Source: Adiantum capillus-veneris (Eukaryota; Streptophyta; Polypodiopsida; Polypodiales; Pteridaceae). From it: a DNA stretch of 64,000 nt. The DNA is taken from contig CM043965.1 in the NCBI GenBank assembly GCA_014529385.2, positions 60,969,433 to 61,033,432 of the forward strand. Direction: 5' to 3'. The notes below the pieces were generated by a model, which saw only the letters and a program-made list of their open reading frames with translations, searched no databases and was not told the DNA's origin. Position numbers and translations under genes: made by a program. Positions 44,173-56,209 of the stretch are shown here, piece by piece; the first letter of the stretch is position 1; each line of letters opens with the position of its first letter.

Positions 44173-44937
44173 ACTAGAGAGGTGGCTTCATATGCTAGTG
44201 ACAATGATTTCACATTTATCTCTAGTGTTCCTCTTGCTTTTATGTCTAATAGAGATGCCACTTGCTCTCGATGGTTGCTAGTTGAGTAAGTAGGGTTCCA
44301 CATCACATCATGTCGTGATTGACTTAGCACTTTTGCTAGTAGAAGCCTTGGTTGTGTGCATCTAGATGACGGATCACCATATGAAATAGAGGGTGCAAGA
44401 GATGTATGCTTGCCATCATTACCTAGTGGTGCATCTTACATGCTACGACATGTGCGTTATGTTCCTAAGATTGCATATTGATCTTAGTGAGATGCTTGAG
44501 AGGCAGTGGATGTCAGGTACTATCTAGAAATAAATTCTTCTAGATGCGTTGTGGTTCGCTACTCATTGCGAGAGGAGACATGATTGGCTTTGTCTACCCT
44601 ATTTATGTATCTGAGGTGCAAGACGGAATAGACTTGATAACATTATAGGACCATGCTAGCAAGAGACTAGCCAAATATCTTTTCTGGATGAGCTCTAGAG
44701 TGATGTGCACGACATGCTTGTAGATGTAGAGTAAGAGCTGCCATGTTCTAGTGAGACACAACAAATTGATCCTCTTAGAACATAGATACCTTCAACCATG
44801 GAGATGAGAGATACAAAGTTCTTTGACATGCTCATATGCTAGAGACTGATATGGTGATACCTGGACATGCGGATACAATCCCTATGGACGATGAGGAAGT
44901 GACACCACCCTGGAGTCAAGATTGACGCCTCCAATGT

Positions 44938-45276
44938 GTGACTAGTTTTGGTGGTGATGCATTGAGCGTTGAGATACTTGTTGCGGATAGACTGGCAGAG
45001 GTCACCGCACATGGTCGTGATGTAATTGCTACATATATGCTAGCAGAGATTACGCGTTTGTCATCAACCTTGGGGACTCTCATGTACGACCTCTTACTGT
45101 CGAGACCTGACATAGCACCTACAGTGAGAGCGTTTGCAGTTGGGATTCCTAGTCATGAGATGATTCACACTAGCATGATGAATCCTAGAGTGCAGGACAT
45201 TACAGGATACCTGCAGGGTATGCATGCTGATTCTGGCAAGGATATTCACTTTTGCACACCCCCAGAGCCTATATAA
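44938..45276 (+). other. 112-codon open frame of unknown nature
   Basis: An uninterrupted frame close to the right LTR of the Copia-like element (LAEVTAHGRDVIATYM, LGTLMYDLLLSRPDIAPT). No recognised domain. It could be remaining Copia coding sequence or chance. Confidence 0.25.
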
Positions 45277-45392
45277 TGGCATGCATCGACTTTGAGATAG
45301 CCAGTGGGTATAGGTTGCTTATACCTCTTGTACATACTACTAGGTCCTATAATAATACCACTTATCAACACATTCGCATTTAAGTGGGAGAT

Positions 45393-45548
45393 TGTTGGGG
45401 TAACGCCGGCATGCCTCTTACCCCAGTCGGACGTGCAAGAGGCATCCGGCTGTCCATCACTTGTACACACCTTATTGTTTACTAGATAAAAGAATACGAG
45501 GCTCTCTTTCACGCATCATTTTGGTGAGTTTCTCCAACCACACTCTAT

Positions 45549-45602
<54 letters not shown>

Positions 45603-45653
45603 CCCCCGCACACGCACCGCATTTGTGCACTCACACTGATGTCTATACACAAC
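45393..45653 (+). repeat. right LTR of the old Copia-like element
   Basis: Starts TGTTGGGGTAACG right after AAGTGGGAGAT and ends near CTATACACAAC. Contains a (CT)n tract at ~45549-45600. Confidence 0.75.
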
Positions 45654-46184
45654 TTCCTGGTTATGAAGAACTTGTCTAGCAGAGAGTTACATGCTCCTAA
45701 CTTTGGCTTCGGGTCATCAGGTTCACTCCAATGAATGGGAGGGGTCAGGGTTTCTGATGACCCCATTAATCAAGGCATCTTGAAGGGCCATGATACTTCC
45801 CCCAAAAGGACAGAGCATAGGAGGAGCTCATCATGGCAGAAACAATGAGTCTAGTTGCGAAGCAAAGGGGACGGGAAGTCCAAAGTGGTAGAGGTTGCAT
45901 GCACTAGAAGTGACAGTTATACGGGCCTCACAAAGCGAGCCTCGTATGTCCTAGCCTCCACAATGCTTGTCTTTTGAAAGGATTACCCTCCTACAAACTT
46001 GCAAGGGATGCAGGTAACCAACAAGTCGCCCTCATTGCATTTAAATTGGTCGATGAGCACGTCAAATGCTCACAAAAGAGGCGAGAATTTGACGGCTTTT
46101 CTGGAGCTTGCACATCTTTTCATGGTATTTGCGGCATTTAATGTTGATTATATGTCGACGAAACTCACCGAGTAGAGAGCAAGA
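45654..46184. other. gene-free stretch right of the Copia-like element
   Basis: The minus strand gives a short open piece (to 45766, PIHWSEPDDPKPKLGACNSLL) that might be LINE ORF1 sequence displaced by the LTR element, but I cannot confirm it. Nothing else recognised. Confidence 0.3.
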
Positions 46185-46192
46185 TCCGCATG

Positions 46193-46409
46193 CAGTGTTC
46201 GGGAAAAATCATTTTTCCAAACGTACAAAATTCCTTTTCTTGATTTTGTCAAGAGGAAATTTTACAAAAATAGGTCAGGTTTTCGGGTTTTTATGCTATT
46301 TTTCTCTATTTTGGGGTGGAATTTCTCCTTTTCCCCTTGCCCTCAACCGGCATTTTTGAAATTGAAAACGGCACGATATTAAGCTGAGACACATTTTTCC
46401 CGAACACTG
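46193..46409. mobile_element. hAT-type MITE with perfect 8-bp target duplication
   Basis: 217 bp. Terminal inverted repeats CAGTGTTCGGGAAAAAT at the left and its exact reverse complement at the right end. The 8-bp direct duplication TCCGCATG lies on both sides (46185-46192 and 46410-46417), as hAT elements make. Non-coding. Second copy at 2795-3010. Confidence 0.92.
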
Positions 46410-46417
46410 TCCGCATG

Positions 46418-46977
46418 CGACACGTTGTGCCACAAGGAGGGGGCAAAGGCATGATTTGTTGGTCCCATAATTGGGTTTGGGTTCTGGGAAAATGGAATCT
46501 GGAAGACTGGAATTCACAATGGAGCTGTTTTCCACACAAAAAAAAAAAAAAACACATCACATCAAACATCATACATGTAAATTGTAGTAAGGCATTTTGC
46601 AGGCTCATGTACACTCATTATGACAAGAAAGATGCAAAGTAGGGGCCTTCCTGTCAGGCTCATTCAATGCGATTCCGGTTGCGAACTTCCAAAACGTCAG
46701 AGAAAACTTCAAAAAGCTTTCAAAAATTTGAACTCATCCTGTCTGAAGATACCATCATTGCAACGCGTGGCGTCCCTTTCCTCTGAGGACACTGACTCTG
46801 TCTGAAATTTTTTGTCATTAGTATTTAACTTACATCCATAGTTTAATATTCGTTTTTCTCAGAGGAATAAAAAGATCAGACAAAGAGAATATTTTGTGCC
46901 GGAAAACAAGAACAACGCTCCAAATTTTGCCCAAATTGCATTTTCAAAACCTCACAAATTTGATGCACCAGGAAATT
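46418..46977. other. gene-free stretch with a small possible coding piece
   Basis: The frame at 46620-46805 (61 codons, ending SLSSEDTDSV) has exon-like composition but no recognised domain and no clear splice borders. An A-run lies at 46540-46552. Nothing else is supported. Confidence 0.3.
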
Positions 46978-47426
46978 CACAAGAAGATTTAAAAATTTTC
47001 TAATGTAGGAAAACGGAGTCTTTCTCAGTGTTTTTCATACAATGCATAACATAATGAGCTTCCGCTCGAGAGGCACCGCATACCTAGCTAGGTACGATTG
47101 GGGGAAGGGGATCGCCGTCCTGGTGGGACAAGAAGATTTAGAAATTTTCTCATGTAGGAAAACGGAGTCTTTCTCAGTGTTTTTCATACAATGCATAACA
47201 TCATGAGCTTTTGCTCGAGAGGCACCGCATACCTAGCTAGGTACGATTGGGGGCAGGGGACCGCCGGCCCAGTGGGACAAGAAGATTTAGAAATTTTCTG
47301 CTGTAAGAAAACGGAGTCTTTCACAGTGTTTTTCATACAATGCATAACATCATGAGCTTCTGCTCGAGAGGCACCGCATACCTAGCTAGGTACGATTGGG
47401 GGCAGGGGACCACCGACCCCCCACCG
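46978..47426. repeat. 149-bp tandem repeat, three copies
   Basis: Units containing AAGAAGATTTA, AAAACGGAGTCTTTC and CCTAGCTAGGTACGATTGG start at about 46981, 47130 and 47279, exactly 149 bp apart. Each carries the 10-bp palindrome CCTAGCTAGG. Confidence 0.92.
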
Positions 47427-47498
47427 GGCCGACGATTCCCTGTCCCAATCGTACCTAGCTAGGTGTGAGGCGCCTCGCTCATAGAAGCTCATGATGTT
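47346..47498. other. long imperfect inverted repeat closing the 149-bp array
   Basis: The end of the third unit (about 47346-47417) is followed after a short C-rich loop by an inverted copy (about 47427-47498). The arms match at roughly 80% around GTACCTAGCTAGG and CTCATGATGTT. Confidence 0.8.
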
Positions 47499-47949
47499 GA
47501 GGTAAGTCACAATGTGGGAAATATTGTGACCAAAACTTCTCGTGGAAGAAACACAAGAAATTTAGTTTTTTTTTTTTTTTTTTTGCAACAGAACATTTCG
47601 CAAAAGGCTACAAAAAAAACAAGACAACATGCTAGCTGCTACTCAAGAGGAAAGGAGAATAAAATTGAGAAATGTGTGCAGAGGAGACAAGGGACACGCT
47701 TTTATGATATTAATCATTATGATGCATGCCTTCTCATATTCTCTAGACACACAACTTTCTCACAGAGAATCTCCACATTTTATTTCTGTTGTTGTGCAGC
47801 TTATAAGTTATCAGAGCGCATTCACACACTATAGTTTAACTTTGCCGGTTGTTGCTTCCTAACTCCGCAAAAAATTGGCAAAATTGCCTCAACAAAGCCA
47901 TTCTCTCTCTTCTCACATGATGTAGTTGTTAATGCATAACCTCTCTCAT
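47499..47949. other. gene-free stretch
   Basis: Includes a T-run (about 47563-47584). Open frames at 47514-47862 lack any recognised domain. This is the left flank of the large non-coding LTR element. Confidence 0.45.
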
Positions 47950-48086
47950 TGTCATGCCAAGGGCATACCCAGGGGAGGTCACAATCCTGGGCTAGTAAGT
48001 GGCCGACTGGCAATGTGGAACAGGGGATTCAATAGCCAGGGGCTATATAAGGGAGGTTGGGCAGTGAATCCAAGCCAGCCATTTCA
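47950..48086 (+). repeat. 5' LTR of non-coding element copy 1
   Basis: 137 bp; contains GGGGCTATATAAGGG, a TATA-like element ~40 bp before its end. Confidence 0.92.
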
Positions 48087-48087
48087 C

Positions 48088-48103
48088 TGGTATCAGAGCC
48101 ATG
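48088..48103 (+). promoter_or_regulatory. primer binding site, initiator tRNA-Met
   Basis: TGGTATCAGAGCCATG, one base after the 5' LTR. An extended match to plant initiator tRNA-Met. Confidence 0.93.
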
Positions 48104-48615
48104 ATTTTTGGGAACCAGGGCGTGGTGCTCATGAGCTTTGGGCATGCTTTTGCATGTTCATGCAAACAGGAGGGCCGAAAGCACCTAGCAAGCGAGCATG
48201 GCCGCTTAGCAGGCGAAGGGAGGTAGCTTGAAGACCGTGGGCAAGCACCCTTAATCGGGGAGGGGATGGGTCGACAGTGTTGGCAACAGGCAAGAACGAC
48301 ATCTCCGGGGTCACAAGGACAAGGGGAGAAACTCCTGCTGCAACAACATCTCCAATGGATGCCAGCCCCGTGCGGCATCTCTCCCTCCTCTATTCTGCAA
48401 CACGCTGCTCGTCGCCGTCGCATGCATGCTTTGTTTCCACATGGCGGGCACCCCAAGGCCAAGGGCATTAGGTCATTTTTATAGAAGAAGGGAGGGTGCC
48501 TACGAGCCGTGCCCCCCCCCCCCCCCCCCTCCACTTTCCCTCCTATTCTCGGCTATGAGGTCTACGAGCGACCGGCAAGCAACAGGCACGGCATCAAAGT
48601 GGGCAACTCCGCCGA

Positions 48616-48687
48616 TCAGTATTCAGCGTATTGAACTTGGGATCCCTCGCACCCTAAGCAAGAATTCTACCACTCGACAAAAAGCCC
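48616..48687 (-). tRNA. tRNA-Pro(AGG)-like sequence, degenerate (pseudo-tRNA)
   Basis: The minus strand shows GAGTGGTAGAATTC (D-arm/A-box-like), then CTTGC-TTAGGGT-GCGAG. The last is a perfect 5-bp anticodon stem with a 7-nt loop and anticodon AGG, as in plant tRNA-Pro. Then CCC and a B-box-like GTTCAATAC follow. Acceptor and T stems do not pair (GGGCTTT start, no matching 3' end), so it should not be a working tRNA. It lies ~530 bp inside the non-coding LTR element. Confidence 0.65.
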
Positions 48688-51600
48688 TACAAAAACGCAA
48701 GGGCTTCGTCATGGCCAACCCTACAAGGACAGTCAAGGCAAAGCATGCAAGGCATGCATGGCTGCAAACCAAAGTCAACGGTTTTGGATGGTATTACATT
48801 AATGATTGGGATCTCATCAATTGGGAGCAAGGCGCATTCGAACGGATCATCGGGATTCTATGGAGATCTCTTCACAGATTCAAGTTTGATGCAAGGCAAG
48901 GTTGCCTAGCATGCAAGGCATGCAAGCAACAAAGAGATTTTAATTGTTTTGCAATGTTATCGAAAAGGTTGATTATGGAAGCATAGATTCGTAATCTCTC
49001 ACGTGATGTTGATCCACTCCTTGTTGCCTTTGGAAGCGGCACAAAGTGCAAGTGTAGCATGTAGCGAGAAGCAAGGCTCCAAGCCATTGCGACGATAAAT
49101 TTTTAGTACGAGGTTGGCACTCTTCAAGCCAAAGGGACGACAAATTGCCCGATTTGAGTTTGACACTGTTAACGGTTAAAATCCAAGTACTATGGTTGCA
49201 TTAGGTATGGATTGTTGAAATTATGTGTTTTCAATCTGGCGTCTAATAGACGAGGGGTGGATCGCCCGCGGTCAAGTTTCTTCCATTTTTGTTTTGACCT
49301 TGAACATGAACACACGGTCATATATGGGTATACCGGCAATGCATCATTCATTAGATTGGACCAGTCTCCATATGCCCAAGGTACATTGGTCATGTAAGCT
49401 GCATGTACAGGCAAGGCCTGTGCCTTGTAGGGAATAGGAATTCGGCAAGGCCGACGAGTGATGACCTATTATTCATACTGTGAGGGAGCAAGGCTCCGTA
49501 CATGGTGCTCATGTGGAAAGCTTGTGTAGCCAACATCATCTGGTTGGGCTACACAGCCACGGTTTATTCCACCATTCGGCCAAGTCAGGCATGGCCTATG
49601 GTTTGTAAGGTTACGGTACTCGGCAGGGCCGATCACTACTTATTCTTTCACGATGTTGGCAAGCAATGCTAGGAGAGAGCTCCTAGGCCCGTTGTCTACC
49701 ATTGATGCAGTCAACCTAGATTATGATCCTCCAACAGCGGAGCACGGTGGTGCAGCCAAAGTGTGTCGACTCTAGAAGGTGGCATGGACAGGTGTGTGCA
49801 GGTAAGCGAAATCATGGCAAAGGACTGGAGCAGCCAGGAAGGTCACGGGATAGCAGGTAGCAACGGAAGTGTATGCATGATGCGGCTTATAGGCCAAGAA
49901 AGGCTACATAAGAAGCTAATTGGGGTAGCAGGTGAAGGAGATGCAAAGTGCAGCCTTTGGGTCCACGAATGAAGAGCTTGAAGTGCTGAAGGAACAGGTC
50001 CAGACGGCTCACCAAACCGAGCTACGGAGCCCAAGTTATTGAAGTTTGAAGCTTTGGTGGGTTGCAGATTCTTGCCGGACAGGGCACCTGGAGACAGGTG
50101 GTCCAAGTGGGGCTTGAGGTATAGATGTGTAGAGCTCAATTCATGGAGCCTACCCGTCTTTTCGGATTGTGGATCGGATTCACGGTTTGCAAGATATGGT
50201 CGTTTGAAGTTTTTCCGGGGGCCGGGTCTGAGCCCACTTGGCCGCATTGGAGAATGTGCCATCTGGCATCTTCTGAGCCTCGCCAAAGTTCTAGAGCAAG
50301 GTGTACACCATATGGAGCTAGCAGAAAGTGACTGCACGCCAAACGGAGTCCGGAGCGAGAAGATATGGTCGTTGGAAAACTGGGAGCATTTGACCGGATC
50401 GGGTTGCAGATGTTTTTTCCATTTTTCGAGGATGCCGAGGGATTGAAGTGCAGATACAGAGGGTGTGGTTGTAGCCGGGAAAGTGGAGTATCAGATAGGC
50501 TTTACAGGTTGGCAATAGGAAATGGAAGCAGTACATGGGAGCCAGGCAAAGTTAGGCCAAAAGATTTTTTGTGTTTTAAAAAAATGGAGGGACTTTTGTG
50601 AAATGCAAGAGGCTTGGAGCTCTCAGGAGCTGCCATGTGGCGTCGTATTGGACCCACATGCGCAGTGTCGAACCGGAGGGCCGCAATATCTATAGGGGGG
50701 CGTGGCCCCTTCATTGGTACACAAGGAGAATAGTGAGGCGAGCTCCCCTTGGGCGCAGCTATGGCGTCTGCATTGGGCGCTGCTGTGGTGGCGTTGCAGG
50801 CGGAGGCGCCGGTGATTTTGGGCGGCCGCATGGCACTGCGGTGGTTGTGTGAGGTTGATGACGTGGCAGGTAGCCAAGAGGCTATGCCCATGTTTGTAAG
50901 CGGCAAAACATTTTTGAGGGGAAGGTCCCCCCGCAATAGCGACGTCGCTATTGCCTTGGAGGGGAGGGGTCCCACTGCAAGGAGGTGCCGACAAGCAGTT
51001 GAAGTGCAAGGCCAAACATACTCAAAGGCCAAGAAGTGGGAAGTCCGGCCGGCCAAAGTGGAAGATGCAAAGGGCGAGTGTGCACACCATGCAAAGCTTT
51101 CCAAAGATTTCTAGGCCAAGTGTTGGCAATGCAAGTTAATGCTAAAAGGAACTCCAAATGGAGTGCACGACATGGAATCACACCACATTTTTTCTTTTTT
51201 GAGATTTCTAGGCACACCCTTATAAAAGGAGGTTTTGGTTTATTTTTTGGGGTCTTTTGACCAGTTGGCTTTTTTGCCTGTGTGAGTAAGTGAAAGCTTG
51301 AAGCTTGTGTGATGCCAAGCTTTCCATTGAAGCTGCATACATTGGTTGTGCTACTCTCTATGCAATAATACCACTCACTTGCCCCAATCTCGTGTGTTGC
51401 TTCTCCCCATCCCCCTCCTCTTCTCTCGCTCTTCGTGTATTGGTCATAGCTTGCAGAGGGTTTGCCTGCAACTCGAGAGGTGCTACCAAGAGGGCAGATT
51501 AGGAGTGTCTTGTGATTCGGAAGGGTGAGTTGAGCAGTGTGGGTGTTTTTTGTGTTGTGGGTGTTTTTTGCAAGGTGTGAGGTAGTTGTTTTGTATGCTA

Positions 51601-52446
51601 AAGCGGAGTTGTTAGTGCAAATAAGCCAATTTGAAGGTGTTTTTTGAGAGGTTAGGGGTGCTGTGGAATCCCTGGGCTATAGAGAGGCAAATAGTTTGTG
51701 TGTTGGGTGTGTTCCTTATTCCCCCTGTCCAACGGCTCCATACCTTATGTGAAGCATGGCTTCCCTTTTGACACTTGGCATAGCGATTTCCAAAGTTGGG
51801 AATATGCTAATAGCATACGAATTTAGGGAAACTTGCCAAGATGTCTATAGGTTTTTGAATCACAAGAGGACGTAACTACCTCCCTCATGCAACAAATATG
51901 GTTATTAGCCAAATTTAAATGAGTTTTTATCCCGAAAACTCACGACAACTCGCCACAACAGGGCGACAACGTTAGTCATTCTCCAGTTATGTTTGTTTTT
52001 GTCTATGTTTTACTTTTCATTTTGGAAAAGATCTCTGTGCTGTGCAAAGCAAAGTGCTTGGGCAGACTCCATACGAAGCAACTGTACAAAGAAAAGTGCT
52101 TTGCTTGTCTTCATGTGAGGCACTACTTCTCTTCTGTGCCACGGGGTTCTCGATTGACTTCAGCTCGATGTTATGGACAAATGACACTCCATCATTGTAT
52201 ACGCTTCCGCTATAGCACTAGCTACTCTGTCAAGGATGAGCTCAATTGTTGTTGTTTTCAGACAGTCACGATCACATACAAGGTAAGTGGGTCAAGTTGT
52301 GACTTTTGGTACCTCTCTACGAGGGCATGGTACAATTACACTGATGTACGCTTATACCATAAGCTGTGACATAGACATGGTCTGGATTGGAGCATTTGAC
52401 AAGGGTATACAACACATTAGAATAAGGGGATTTCCTCATCCCAGCA

Positions 52447-52472
52447 TTCTCTCTCTCTCTCTCTCTCTCTCT
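52447..52472. repeat. (CT)n microsatellite
   Basis: About 13 CT units inside the shared block; the other element lacks it at the corresponding place. Confidence 0.85.
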
Positions 52473-54713
52473 TTCCAACTTCTATGCGGGTAGGGCTGTA
52501 AACACAGGAAAGGCTAAGCTCCATCCATTGACACCTATTTTGGCATGGCTAAGAGCCATTTGTTTGTAGTCTATGAGTAATTGATTTCAAGATCGAACAC
52601 TTCTATCCAGTTAAGTACCCATCGATTACAATGGACAAGCAAGAGTCTTGCCATTAATGATTTTTTGGGCATTATTTTAGCACTACACACTTTGAGTGCG
52701 AAAATCTAGTTGAGTTCTTGAACATCTTAAACTCGTAAGGGCTTACCTCCAAGGTGTATAGATGACGCCCGCATTTTAGACAGCACGGATGTTCACAAAA
52801 ACCCAAGATTATGGGGTTTGGGTCCGGAAAAGATCTAGTTGTGAATACGATTCCAACTTCAGTGGATATCCTGTTTTATCTCTAGCACTACGAGTGTCTA
52901 TATGAGTCCAATTTGGGGTAAGACCCAGCTCGTCATTATTAAATCACTTATTAAGTGTGCTGGTCAATTCTTGGAACTTCACACTTTCTTTTTCAAGGAA
53001 AGAAGTCCATAAGCTGCCAAGGGCTTGTGGATAATTTCAACTTCTAGGTTGAATTAAGATACTATTGGTTTCTAGTTGAGTAGTTTTCATGCAACGTTTA
53101 ACCGAGGGTTTTGACAATGCTGATTTTACCCAAGAGGTATGGTTTGCAAAGGCAACACCCAAGGTTACATGTGAAATACTACTTGCATTTCACTAATTTT
53201 CAATTAGTGTTCCTAGGCCTTTGCCAGTGGGAAATTAAGGCAGGTTCTTTCCACTCTGATTTAGGTAAGCATATGTTTTGGTTTTGCTTCTTTTGGTTTG
53301 GTTTTTATGTAGGATGCCTAAACTATGCTTGCTCTTCAAAGAAAAGACAAGGTCATGTCGGAGCCAAGAAATTTGGGTTGTGCTATCCAAAATAAGTTTC
53401 TGCATTATGCGGTTATAGCCCACTCAGTAGGGTTTATTTGGCACATGTTGTCACATGGGATACAACATGGTCTAGGAACTCAAGGAGTTTAGTTTAGCCA
53501 GTGTGGAGCAAGGCTAATGAGGGTCCCTCTCACTCCTGTCGTCGTAGAGTGTTTGCAGTTACCTCCACGCACAAGTACATCTCGTACTTGAAGGATGTTC
53601 TTTTTTCAGACACCCTTACATGAGACATATTCCACATGTGGAGAATATGAGTCTCTAGGACTGACACTGGTGCCCACTATTTCAATTTTGTGTCACGACA
53701 AAGTCCCTAGGTGCTGGTCAAATCTGTTTTCTAGACCATTTTTAGCACGACGTGTCAGGAGCAATTTTGGTGGCCAAAAATTGTTGGATACTTAGAATGA
53801 CTTGTTAAGGTACAAGTGCATCTAAACAACATTACAGATGGTTGTTTATGCATATAACAAGGCTATGAGTTGTTAATGGAAATGTTTCATTGTTTGTACC
53901 TAGAAGTGATCACTGTTTCACCTTCTATTATGGTTCAAACATTCAGCAAGACTTGCAAATGATTGCAATAGCAAGTATTCAGTTTCTTTTTGCAACTATT
54001 TACACTCCTCTTCAATGTGTGCCAGGAACACCATATTCGCCATTAGTATTAGCAAGGATAATTATGGATATACAGGTTCGAATCTGTTTTTTGCTAAATG
54101 CATGCACACTAGGTGTTATGGGCCCTAGTGTTTAGCAAAGGCTGATTTGGAATGGCATGCATATTCACCAAGTTGTTTCTTATGAAGCATTTTGCACTCT
54201 ATGTGCCGCGTATCTCTATGAGTTTACTTTGGGGTCTACCAGTCACACCAATAGAGGTCATGGCTCGGTTTGGGTATTTGTGGATTTTTCCAGTTAACCA
54301 CGACGGTTATTCAGGACATTGCTGATTCCTCAACAATGTTGTATGATATTGTGATCCTCGTTTACCAGTCCTCTAGGATGATTGTCTGTAAACCGTGGAG
54401 AAAAACACATCTTAATACTGTCAGAATCCAAAGAGGATAGGCAGATTACAACTTACAAGTGTACTCTTGTGTTGAAGGATATGCAAAGCGCGCAGTCCAA
54501 TTAGCAAGAATGTATCGCTCTAGTTGGTGTTGCTTACAATAACGTAAAGCATGATTGTGACTCAGTTTAGTCCCTTCATGTTTAAGTTTGGTTTTTCAAC
54601 CTTGAACACTAGTTATGGTGGGGTTGTTCACTGATGAAATTTGAGAACAAGTCAAGGACTTAAACTTGGTTGATGAGTTGTGTCGACAAGTTACTTTTCA
54701 TGGAAAGTGGTAC

Positions 54714-54893
54714 TCTTTCGGGTACATCTTTGTTGTGATAACTTGTTTCGCATACTCATGTGCGTTCTCAATGGAGTCTACACACTATGATTGGATAGGA
54801 ACATCTTTCGGGTACATCTTTGTTGTGATAACTTGTTTCGCATACTCATGTGCGTTCTCAATGGAGTCTACACACTATGATTGGATAGGAACT
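54714..54893. repeat. exact 90-bp tandem duplication
   Basis: The two 90-bp copies (54714-54803 and 54804-54893) are identical except at the last base. The related element at ~30.83 kb has a single copy. Confidence 0.92.
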
Positions 54894-55088
54894 GGTAACA
54901 CAAGATGGTTACAAAGGGACAACAATATGGAAAATCAAGATGTTACTCTTGGTTTCATTGAACCTCCTAATGAACCGTGTTCCACTCAAGCAAACAGCTA
55001 GATCCATGAAGGATGCCACTGTTGAAAACATTAGTGTATCATCACTCTTGTTTTCGAGGATGAAAACGCTTCTCGAAGGGGGGAGTAA

Positions 55089-55238
55089 TGTCATGCCAAG
55101 GGCATACCCAGGGGAGGTCACGGACCTGGGCCAGTAAGTGGCCGACTACCAGTGTGGAACAGGGGATTCAGTAGCCAGGGGCTATATAAAGGGAGGTTGG
55201 GTGGTGAATCCAAGCCAGGCAGTTCTCTGGGCATTTCA
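55089..55238 (+). repeat. 3' LTR of non-coding element copy 1
   Basis: 150 bp; carries a ~12-bp insertion (near 55220) absent from the 5' LTR. Confidence 0.92.
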
Positions 55239-56200
55239 CTCATAACCTCATTGAACCTCCCTCCATAGCAAGGAAAACAAAGTTAGAAGACAAAAGGGAA
55301 GGGCCTCCTGCAGGTCTAAGCTCACCCTAAGGTCCAGAGCAAGATGCTCCAGAGGCGTTCTCCCCCCAACATACTAACCTAGACCAAGTAAGTTCATCTG
55401 ATGGCATTGTCATAGACAGAGTTGATCTAGACAACTCGTTTAATCAGTGGTCATTGGTCTTTTTATGGTCCCAGACCTTCCCTATAAGCATTCAAGCTCG
55501 CCAATTATTGGGAGAGTAGGTGACTATTCCCTTATCATATGCAATACGTACCAAATAATTAATATTTATTTTTTGTTGATAAGGCAGACAATGCAAGGCT
55601 ACAGGTCATAACAGAGGGGCAATGGTTGATAAACAACACTCCTCTCAGCTTCTTCAAATGGTATAATGGTTTCAACCCCAAAGGGGGGGAAACCCACCAA
55701 GGTTCCAATATGGGTAGATTTCCGAGACTTGCATGTTGATTCCTATCCTTGGTTAAAAAACATACATTAGGGCCAAAAATGACTCAAAGAGGGTTGTTTG
55801 TTAATTTAAGGATTAAGGAATAGTCCAATTGTCATTTGACACGTATACAAAAGTATGGCACTCTTGTCTCCTCTATTTTGGGTTTTGGTGGTCCTATTTT
55901 GACGAAGAACGGCTAAACGTCTTGATCATAAGGCTGAAACTGCTATATTTAGGTGCTTTCGGCGAGTGAGCTCATTAAATTTGCAGCCCAAAGTAATGAA
56001 GTCTCATCTTTTATTCTATTTTATATTTCACAAAAGCGTTGTCAAAAGATACAAAATCTGTGTCAGAAGGCTCTCAAAACAAGGCCATTAATGACAAATC
56101 ACCTACTTTTTTCAAACGTATACCTTTTTCACTCTCTCTCTATTTTGTGAGAGGTTTAAGTCTTTCCGTCTCTATATTTTCTTTCTTCTTCTCTAATCTC
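55239..56200. other. gene-free stretch, possible 5' region of the next gene
   Basis: No domain recognised. A donor-like AAGTAAGTTC near 55387 hints at a transcribed exon, but no frame supports it. CTCTCTCTATTTT-type pyrimidine tracts precede the ATG at 56210. Confidence 0.35.
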
Positions 56201-56209
56201 TGAGTTTCC

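Larger units (their letters stand above)
51738..55088 (+). repeat. 3.3-kb internal block shared with the element at 25.9-31.3 kb
   Basis: Related to 27815-31115. Clear matching stretches include CCACATGTGGAGAATATG/CCAAATGTGGAGAATATC, TCTCGTACTTG and GAGTGTTTGCAGT(T/-)ACCTCCAC. No conserved long frame on either strand. Similarity runs up to the purine tract, but not into the LTRs. Confidence 0.8.
47950..55238 (+). mobile_element. large non-coding LTR retrotransposon derivative (copy 1) with TRIM-size LTRs
   Basis: Short LTRs 47950-48086 (137 bp) and 55089-55238 (150 bp) begin TGTCATGCCAAGGG and end ATTTCA; CTCAT flanks at 47945-47949 and 55239-55243. A perfect initiator tRNA-Met primer site (TGGTATCAGAGCCATG, 48088) follows, and a purine tract CGAAGGGGGGAGTAA lies at the 3' side. 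The 7.0-kb interior has no gag, protease, RT or integrase on either strand. The LTRs differ at about ten positions plus a 12-bp insertion. A tRNA-Pro-like segment lies near 48.65 kb, and the last 3.3 kb is related to the other non-coding element. It needs proteins from another element. Confidence 0.92.

Noticed and set aside
45393-45653. Solo LTR
   Set aside because: It pairs with the LTR at 32462 and has an adjacent polypurine tract, so it is better read as the 3' LTR of an element.
48426-51114. Several 120-200-codon frames inside the large non-coding LTR element
   Set aside because: They overlap on both strands, are biased by GC-rich or poly-C sequence, have no domain, and the related element does not share them.
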